Assembly (NCBI RefSeq): GCF_037975245.1
Contig: NC_092570.1
Location: forward strand, 15,677,001 to 15,741,000
Reading direction: 5' to 3'
Source: Apostichopus japonicus
Lineage: Eukaryota > Echinodermata > Holothuroidea > Aspidochirotida > Stichopodidae
DNA length: 64,000 nt
Below the pieces are notes generated by a model. The model had not been told where the DNA came from, ran no database searches, and saw only the letters and a program-made list of their open reading frames with translations. Numbering within the stretch: the stretch's first letter is position 1; the number at the start of each line of letters is the position of its first letter. Below, one piece after another: positions 43,101-52,100 of the stretch. Both the position numbers and the translations under genes were made by a program.

Positions 43101-46100
43101 TTATTATTGTACTATACTTGTTGGCTCATGAGAACCCTTGTCTCCCATCCCTTCCCCAGTCTTCACCTCCTCCCTTCCCCCTCCTCCAACGGTTGACTTC
43201 AGTTTTATCAATGAAAATTGAGAATCTTAAACATTAATCAGCTCATTTACCAAAACACTGCACTGTTGTTTGATCTCTGAGGTCCATGCCCTTAGAGGGA
43301 ACTTTCTTGCTTTTGCCTTTAAACTGAGTGTTGCTCAGATCGCACCAGGTGGCCTAAGTAAAAGTTAAAATGAAGATGAAGAGAGGGTGAGAGGTGGTAG
43401 GAGATGGTGATAAAGGGTAAGAGAGGGTACAAGGGCGGGTCCAGCAATTGCCATAAGGGGGGGGCTGGGGGGTAGCGAAGTGCAAGTACCATCGCGTGGG
43501 GTTCAGGAGCCTTAGAAGTCAAAGTAAAGTAAAGATGAAGAGTATATGAACTCAGTTGAAGGTTAAGTGCTGAAGGGATGCCATGGATGGGGGTGAGAGA
43601 GGTAAAAGAGAAGGTCACTACCCAGTACTTATTCAGTGGCGGAGCTAGGGGTATTGGTCAGGGGGGGCGAGAATGGTCTGGGGCGCTTTCGACACTATCT
43701 AAGCGGAGCGCCACCAATTACACCCACAACAAAAAAAATTACACCAACAAAATGTGACAAATGTCAATAGGTATTTGAGAGCGCAATATAAAAGTCAATA
43801 ATCGCGAATAAGTTAAAAGTGGTAAAAAGCTGAAAAGGGGGCCAGCAGTCCATTTGAGTCCATCAGGGGGGCATCCGCCCCCTCTGACTGTATGGATGCT
43901 CCGCCACTGTACTTATTCTTTCTCCATTACCCCTATTTGGCCATTCGGAAATGAATGGTATGATAAAAGTGGAAAGTTGATGAATTGCCTTAGATTCCTA
44001 AAAAGACCAGTCATCACCCCGGGGCATTTTCTCCAAGAGTTTCTTTACTAGCAAGTGACCATGTCTCTCTCTTTGTGGGCACACTCTGAATACTGTATGT
44101 AGTTCCTGCCAGAGTTTGAAATTAATTTGACATGTCCGGCCATGAACCCTTGGTTCAAGGCAGAAATGGCTGGTTGGTTGACTTTTGCTTTTTCTTTTGT
44201 TCTTTGAATAAAGATAGAATTTCATGACAATCATCTTCTGAGAGGCTACACAGTCTTCACCCCTGGGCATATTGTTGTCACAGTCTTTCTCTACCAGCAA
44301 GTGACCATACCACTCTCTGCTGTGGGCACACTCTGAATATATAGTTCCTCGAGAAGCCAGCCGATCTGGGTTCTCATGTTTCTCAGTTTTATCAAGCACT
44401 CCTGTGGTGGTTTTAGAAGCTTTATATGTATAGCAATACATACAGTGTGTCGAAATTTACGAATGTTCATTAAATTGCTATGCTATCATGTACATAGATA
44501 GATGGATATATATATATATATATACAGACTAACTTAATTATGAAAGTTCTCCTTGCTTAATATGTACATTGTCTGGAGCCGTAGTCTTGATAGCAAGGTC
44601 CTACAGTACAAAGGAATATTGATACACAGTGAATTGCAAGGTTTAGTTGGCAACACAAATGAAAATATATGATTATTTGCACACACATTGCTGCTACATA
44701 CATATCTTTTTCTGTGCATTGTTCGTTAATTATGATTAATAGGGCTTTTGCTAATTAATAGCTCATATATTCATATAAGTACTGTTTAACCATTTCAATA
44801 AAAAATGGTAGAATAATCATATCTTACCTTTAATGGGGCTTTCATGGTGTCCGTACAGTATGTGTCTGTTGGTCATTGACATTGCCATGCAGGGTTAAAC
44901 ATGCTACGGTTTCATGTGTACAGTACATGTATATAAGCTTGCACGGTTTTGTGAAAACTTACAACCGGTTTTTCTCCAGCAAAAAACCGAATCTGGCTCA
45001 AAAACCGGTTTTTTCCCCCTCCCGAATTGCATTGAAAACATCCACATCTCGATCGCTGAGATGCGTATTTTTGAAGCTTTACCAACAGCGGGTTCAAGTC
45101 TGTACGTTCGCAGTAAATTGTTAAAAATAAGAAGAATAAATTCAAGAAATGTTACTGCCTTCTGACTCTCATTTTATAACCCACGTTAACTAAACTGAAG
45201 TAAATATGTCGAAAAGAAATGTGTTAGTAAATTTTTTTCTTAAAGTTTTAACATCACGTACACGTATCGTTTGTCTTGTGTTTACTGTACTTCACGAAGT
45301 TCAAATTCGTGTTTAGAAAAAAAATATCACGTTCATGTTAAATGTTATAATATATGTTATATTTTCGGAGATGAGGGCCGAGCGTAAACCCCATTATGAC
45401 CAATTGGAGATCGTAAAAAAAATGCCTTACAATATGATTGGTCCAATGAAGGTACCAAATTGCACGAGGCTCTAGCCATGTTCGCGGGTGGTATCTTGGC
45501 GGTAAAATAAATTTCTCTTCAAGGAGTGAAGAGAATTTACCGTCTACACTTTCAAGTACAAGTTGAAAAATATCCCTGGCAAAAGCGGGGATTAGGTCGG
45601 CAAAGAATATAAATTGTTAACGTTTAAGTTGGAAACGTGTTCTTCAACGCAAACGAAAAACCAACTGAGAGACGCCTTGTCTGATAACTGATAAGAAGAA
45701 ATGTTTAAAGGAAACTTACAAAGAAAATAAAATCTATTAGCGTACAAAGGAGAATTGTCCCAGCAGCAACATCTGTAATTTCCAGCCATGTTTGCAACAT
45801 TTTTACTCCTTTAATATTCCTTGACTCAAGCCTGACGCCAGGTGTCTCTTGTGAATAATGGACTGTGATTGTTCTAATGTTACTTGTTGCATCTTAGTTG
45901 TTAAACTCAGAGCCCCCCCCCCCCCCCGGTGATTGTTCTAAAGTTACTTGTTGCATCTTAGTTGTTAAACTCAGAGCCCCCCCGTGATTGTTCATTGTTC
46001 TAATGTTACTTGTTGCATCTTAGTTGTTAAACTCCTAGAGTCCCCCCCCCTCCTGCGACTGTACATGTCGTATGGTATTGTGGATTGCGCAATGTACCTT

Positions 46101-49100
46101 TCAAGTTTTAACGTTCATTTTTTGAACACGAACTGTGATCAATGTGTTTGAAAAGATTTTCTCCATATCCTCTACTATTAAATTGAAGTTGAATAATAAG
46201 AGGACAAAGAGGACAATTTATTTTGAACTGCATCTCGTCATTTGAGTGTGTACTTCTCACAACTACTAACGTTGGCCACCAAGGTCAGTTCAATACTACA
46301 AGGTACCTAACTGATGCACGCATGTAAGGGCTGCATAGCCTAATGTTAGGCCTAGCTATCCACCCTCAAGCACTGGTTATGGCGTGTGCCGATCGTAGCT
46401 GACAATGTCGTCTTTCAGAAAAGCTTTCTCTTGTTGCAATTTACTTTCATATTGCAAAAAGAACAGTAAATAGGAGAAACCAAAGTCAACAAACTTTGTT
46501 TTTTCCAGTATTAGCAGTTCACATTTCGGTTTTTCCGTTTTTTTCGGTTTTTCGGTTTTCTTAAAATAAAAAATAGTACCGAAATTTGGTTGGAAAAAAC
46601 CGGTTTCGGTACTAAAACCGGTTTACCGTGCAAGCCTACATGTATATAACTTGATGCCTGAATATAATTTATAGAAATATTCATGAGGGAATGAAAGATG
46701 AATGAAAATGCCACTATAAAGGTTTTATTCTATGATAAGTATATCAAATTATGTTCCTTCTCATGGTGTTTTATCATGATCATAGAGGTGGCACACAATT
46801 GGCCCTAACCCACCACACCCCCTTCTGCTACTTCCCATCCCCCTCCCTACCCAAGCATTACTTGGAAATGGGCAAGTAGGGTAACATTTGGCCATAAAGC
46901 TTCCTATGTACAGGAAATGGATCTGAGACTCATGTTAACTGTCTAATTATGAAATAATTAGATGTAGTTTGTTTTCACTACCCAGTGTTATCAGTTAGTC
47001 ACTGTTCTAAACAGGAAGTGTTCTGATATAAACAAAGATCAGTGTAGGCTGAAACAAGACTGCAGTTAAAGCGACAGTTGGCAAACCAAAGAGGTGGGAA
47101 CCGTGGAATGCAACCCCCAAAAAAAAGTGGGTCAAGAAATTTTACCAGACTTCAGAAGAGTAAAATCAAATTGGAGGGGGGGGGGGTGTTGCTGACGGAA
47201 ATTGATTAAGTTATTTTTGTTACCATCAGGTTCATAGTTCAAGCTCGCTTTCATGCATTCTAAACATTGATTCTGAGGGGTGGGTGGGAGAGTCTTGTGG
47301 GTATGGCTCTGCAGTCCTCAGGGAAGGTCGTGGGTCTCAAACTTTAGAAATGCTTGCCTTTTAATCATCTTTTTGAGTCTATTGACTTGTATTGTACATT
47401 CATACAGGGTCAAGAATGAAACATCAAAGACAATATTTCATGAGAAGTGGCGGTAAGAACTTTCAATAGTCAATAGTCGGACAAGTGTACACATATTGCT
47501 TAAAATTATACATGAAAAGTCATCATCTGATCATCCTCTGAATTACAAAATATACTGTTAGTCTTTTTTTGAACTGTAAGTTCACCGATTGTAATGGAAT
47601 ATTAGTATTGACTAGTGAAGTATCACTGGAGAAAAGGACCAAAATATAAAGTCAAAAGCTCCCCCCCCCCCCTAAAAAAGAAAAATTCAGTTTGAAGTTA
47701 GCAATGAGCAGAGCACACAGACTCCTTTAAATTAATTGTTTAGATTTCAATCAATTTTGAGCCTTTAAGATACAGTAACTGAGTTTATTGGTTTCCTGTT
47801 TAAAGAATCAGCTGATAAACTCCTGTATCTTGTTTCTAAACAGTTTCCTTTCCACAAGAGGGTCATTGCTGAACAATAAAAGAGAATGCGATGTAATATA
47901 AATATAGAAGTCAAAACACATACTGTACAACTTTTGTACATTAATTCCACCTTTAAATATTACATTTATGTGAGGTACACCTCTAAGAATGCTTTATGGG
48001 ATGTGTGATTACCTTCTTAGCTTCAAAACTGTTCTAAAGAGTAGTAAAGTTATTAGGCCAACCTGTTAATAAAGTACATTTATGTGCTGAGTTCTAAACA
48101 AAAAAAATTGAATATGATTCTAAAATATCATGACAAGTGCCATTCGTTAGCTTTATTAGTTAATGGTTTACTTCAATAAGTGACAAGGGTGAAAGACCAA
48201 TACTTTGAAAATATCTGAACATTGTTCTTTGAACAAGATCCACTAAAAAATGACATGAACTGGAAACGTGCTTGTGGGAAGGCGGTGTTATTGATGGCAT
48301 AAAGTTAGCATAAATTTAGTGGAAAAATCAAAGAGAATTTCTGTAGATTAACTGTAATCTTATCTTGAGTAATGCTTGCTTCTGTAGCAATGCCCATGAA
48401 TAGGAGGGCATCAAAAACACAAAGTTAAATCATTGTTGAATAGCATTATAAATGGGGTAAGTTAGACAGGAGTTGAATGTTTCAGCAAAGATTTGTGTCA
48501 ATTAGAACAAGGAGTTGGTTGCATGGAATATTATGTCTTTCCCCAACCACCAACCCCTCCCCTCCCACCACCCCCCATTCCCCTTCTTGGTGGCATCTTA
48601 CTCAATGGGTAACCTGGATTTGTAACAGAGCTAGACTGCTAAATAGTTGAAACAGTTTTTTCTTTTTGGTTCAATGGAGTTTTTCTTTGTTTGATGTCTG
48701 CGCAGCGTATTGCACCAAGTCTGTTAAATATATAGAAAAATTCATGTACAGAAATTTGTAACCTAAATGGTGTCGTTTTGAAAGAATTGCTCTGGATCCC
48801 AGAAATATCATCTCAAGTCAGATAAATAGAAGATCTAACTGTAATATGTATGTATTGTGTTCGCTTCATATTAATTAATTCCTAATTACTCCCTCCCCGC
48901 CCCACCCCCCTCTCCCCCGTGCTAGCAGTGTTCTTCTCACTGTACTGACTTAAGGGTTAAATATGTGGCAAGGAAAAACCCAAACCAATTTATCAGTTGA
49001 AATTCAAAACCATGTAATATTAATAATATCTTCCAACCTATCCAAATGCAACAGCTGTAACAGCAGCATTTCAAATTTATAGCTGCAAGCTATATTGCTA

Positions 49101-52100
49101 GCTTTTATAGATTTCTGTCTGGAATGTAACATCAGAACTTGACGGTAACTCATACAGTAAGTCCATTCAGCGTGCTGCTGTATTTTTATGTTAAATTATA
49201 GTCAAAATAACATTTTCTAGGACTGGTATCAAAAAGGAAGCCATCTAGGCGGAAACTTAGAGAAAAGCATAAAAAGACATACGTAATGGTTTCGGAACAA
49301 TCTGTTCCAAATGATTTATCTTTATTAAAACCTACGTGTGGGCCTGACGTTTCGATCCTAGCTCAATCTTCTTCAGAGGCTGGATGGAGAAGATCCTGGT
49401 AGGATCGAAACGTCAGGCCCACTTACTGTTACACATTCTCTTACACAGGCTCTTTTTTGGATAAGCAGTTTGCATTGTTTTTGTTCCTTCGTTTTTTCTT
49501 TTCTTCTTTTTTTTTTCTTCTTTTTTTTTTTCCTTTCTCTGTTCTACTTATATGAAAGTTGTATACTGTGTACATACACAGATATTTCTTACTGTACTTT
49601 ACAAGTTCACAGAAGCTGTCATACTAGGCTAACAGTATTGGGCAAGTCATGTTTATTCGTTGTCTGGCTACTGTACATATAGCGGATATACAATCTTTGT
49701 AATGTATGGTCAAATTGTCGTTTATTGAACACCTTCGTTTTATTCTTCAGAGGTCAGAGGTCATCATTACTTGACCCTGAATATGCTAGAAAGTCAAGTA
49801 TTAAACGGTCACTCAATTTCCGACAACTTCTGCCCTCCATTCTTTGATCCTGCGACATTTAGAAAGTGATATATCATAGTTCATAGAAAAATATTAATTG
49901 ATTGACAGTCTTGACTTTCTATAGATTTTCAAAATATTCACCTTTAGAATATATGCTAAATCTCTGGATTGCTCCTTTAAGGCTAAATTGATGATGACAT
50001 CACATCCCTCAGCACTGGCCTTAAATGTTAATGTTAATCCACCGTTACCTATTAAATTCTAATAACTCAACCGAAACATATTTGTCTTTATTTTCATAGG
50101 AACAACAGAGCAAACCCTGAGTCAAGTTCAATGCCATTTGGTCTTGACAAATAATTCGACAATGGATTGTAAACATGTTAGATTCAAGTAGTCCAGCTGC
50201 CCTTATTGATGAACTTTGGATGTTGAAAGGGTCATTTTACAAAAATTATTATAGAAGTGTTGTAGCATGCAACCTGGACTTCAACAGCTGTGTTCTTTCA
50301 ACATAAGAAAATTCCTTTGTGCTTTAAATACTGTGTATGTAGTCTGATTCAAAACACTTGTCAATTGTCTTTTCATTATTTTGAAGATCAAAATAGTTTA
50401 GGATAAACATTTTTTACAAACTTTTCACACTTTTGTAAGTTCCAGCTTATTAAAGCTAACTTAATCACTGATGGCCTTTAAGGTATCAATTGTTTGGAAA
50501 ATATCTGTGAGTCAAATGCAATCATACTTTACAAATAAATTGATAACTACTGTGATTACAGATAATCTTTTCTTAAGATCAAAAGACACATATCATTCGA
50601 CAATGTGTAGACGGAGGCAAAGTGCATTGGCAGGCTTTGTATGATCAAACTAACAGTGTGTTATTATCAATGATCACATCTGTACATTACATGGAGACTC
50701 GAAATATTACCAGTACATGCATTGGCACGCTTTGTACGATCAAACTAACAGTGTGTTATTATCAATGATCACATCTGTACAGTATGTACATTACATGGAG
50801 ACTCGAAATATTACCAGTACATGCATTGGCACGCTTTGTACGATCAAACTAACAGTGTGTTATTATCAATGATCACATCTGTACAGTATGTACATTACAT
50901 GGAGACTCGAAATATTACCAGTACATGCATTGGCATGCTTTGTATGATCAAACTATCAGTAACAGTGTGTTATTATCAATGATCACATCTGTACATTACA
51001 TGGAGGCTTGTGTTATTACCAGTTCAACAGCATGTTTTCGAGTACAAGGATAGAATCTCCTTTGGCATGATGACAAGATTCTGAAAACAAGTGCATGGCT
51101 ATACCTGAGCTACTATCTAGTTTACCAGATTCCCAATAAGTACCACATTAGCACTGGCCAGTCAATGAGGGCTAGTACACAGTGGTGGAGCTAGGGGTAT
51201 TGGTCAGGGGGGGGCAAGAATGGTCTGTAGGGGCGCTTTCGACACTATCTAAGTGGAGCGCCACCACAGGTTGGCGCGGAGCGTACAGAAAATTTTTGAG
51301 TAAAGATACTCCCTAGATCGCAGGAAATGACCCTTTCCGGGCCTTGCTAATTTGCAGATAAACGAAGAATAAATAGGTGTCGTCGCCATTTTGTCAAAAA
51401 ATTACACCAACAAAATGTGACAAATGTCAATAGGTAGATGAGAGCGCAATAAAAAGTCAATAATCGCGAATAAGTTAAAAGTAGTAAAAAGCTGAAAGGG
51501 CGCCAGCAGTCCATTTGAGTCCGTAAGGGGGGCATCCGCCCCCCCCCCTGACTGTATGGACGCTCTGCCACTGCTAGTACAGGCAACTATGCTAGAAGAG
51601 GAGTACAAACTATAGTACTACTCAGTGCTACAAGTCCCAGAGTATGTATATCTGTCTACAAAGTGTGTCTGTATGTGACATGTTGGTGTCTAATTCCCAA
51701 AAATCCCATCTGTGTCTAACAACACTTTGTGAAAAGTAGAGGCAGAAAGCTTGATAAAGAATTTGGCAATGTTGCCACAGGTGCTAGTGGAGAGGAACAA
51801 TAGGCTAGAGCAGAGCTGTAGGATTTGATAGTGTTACCTCAGCTCAGGAATACAAAGCAACCAAACAAATCAATGGTCACCAGTATGATCCGGTATTGTC
51901 TCCAATTGTTTAGAGCCTTTGCAGAAAAAGTGCTTAAACTTTAAAATGTATCTATCTGAACATGAATGTCTGCCTCAAAAACCATTCCCAAATGTTTAAC
52001 ATGTTTTTCCGTGGAATATCAACTAAATGTCTCCGTGGATGTCAAAATGTTTTAGGCAGGAAAGTAATTTGCTTCTTTTCTGAAGTTTGAATATTTACGA

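Noticed and set aside
43998-44441. 147-codon minus-strand frame with an internal duplicated peptide
   Set aside because: The duplication is explained by a diverged DNA repeat (44020-44352); no family match.
50624-51028. Regularly spaced repeats resembling a CRISPR array
   Set aside because: Whole units are repeated with no unique spacers, in an animal intron; it is a simple tandem duplication.
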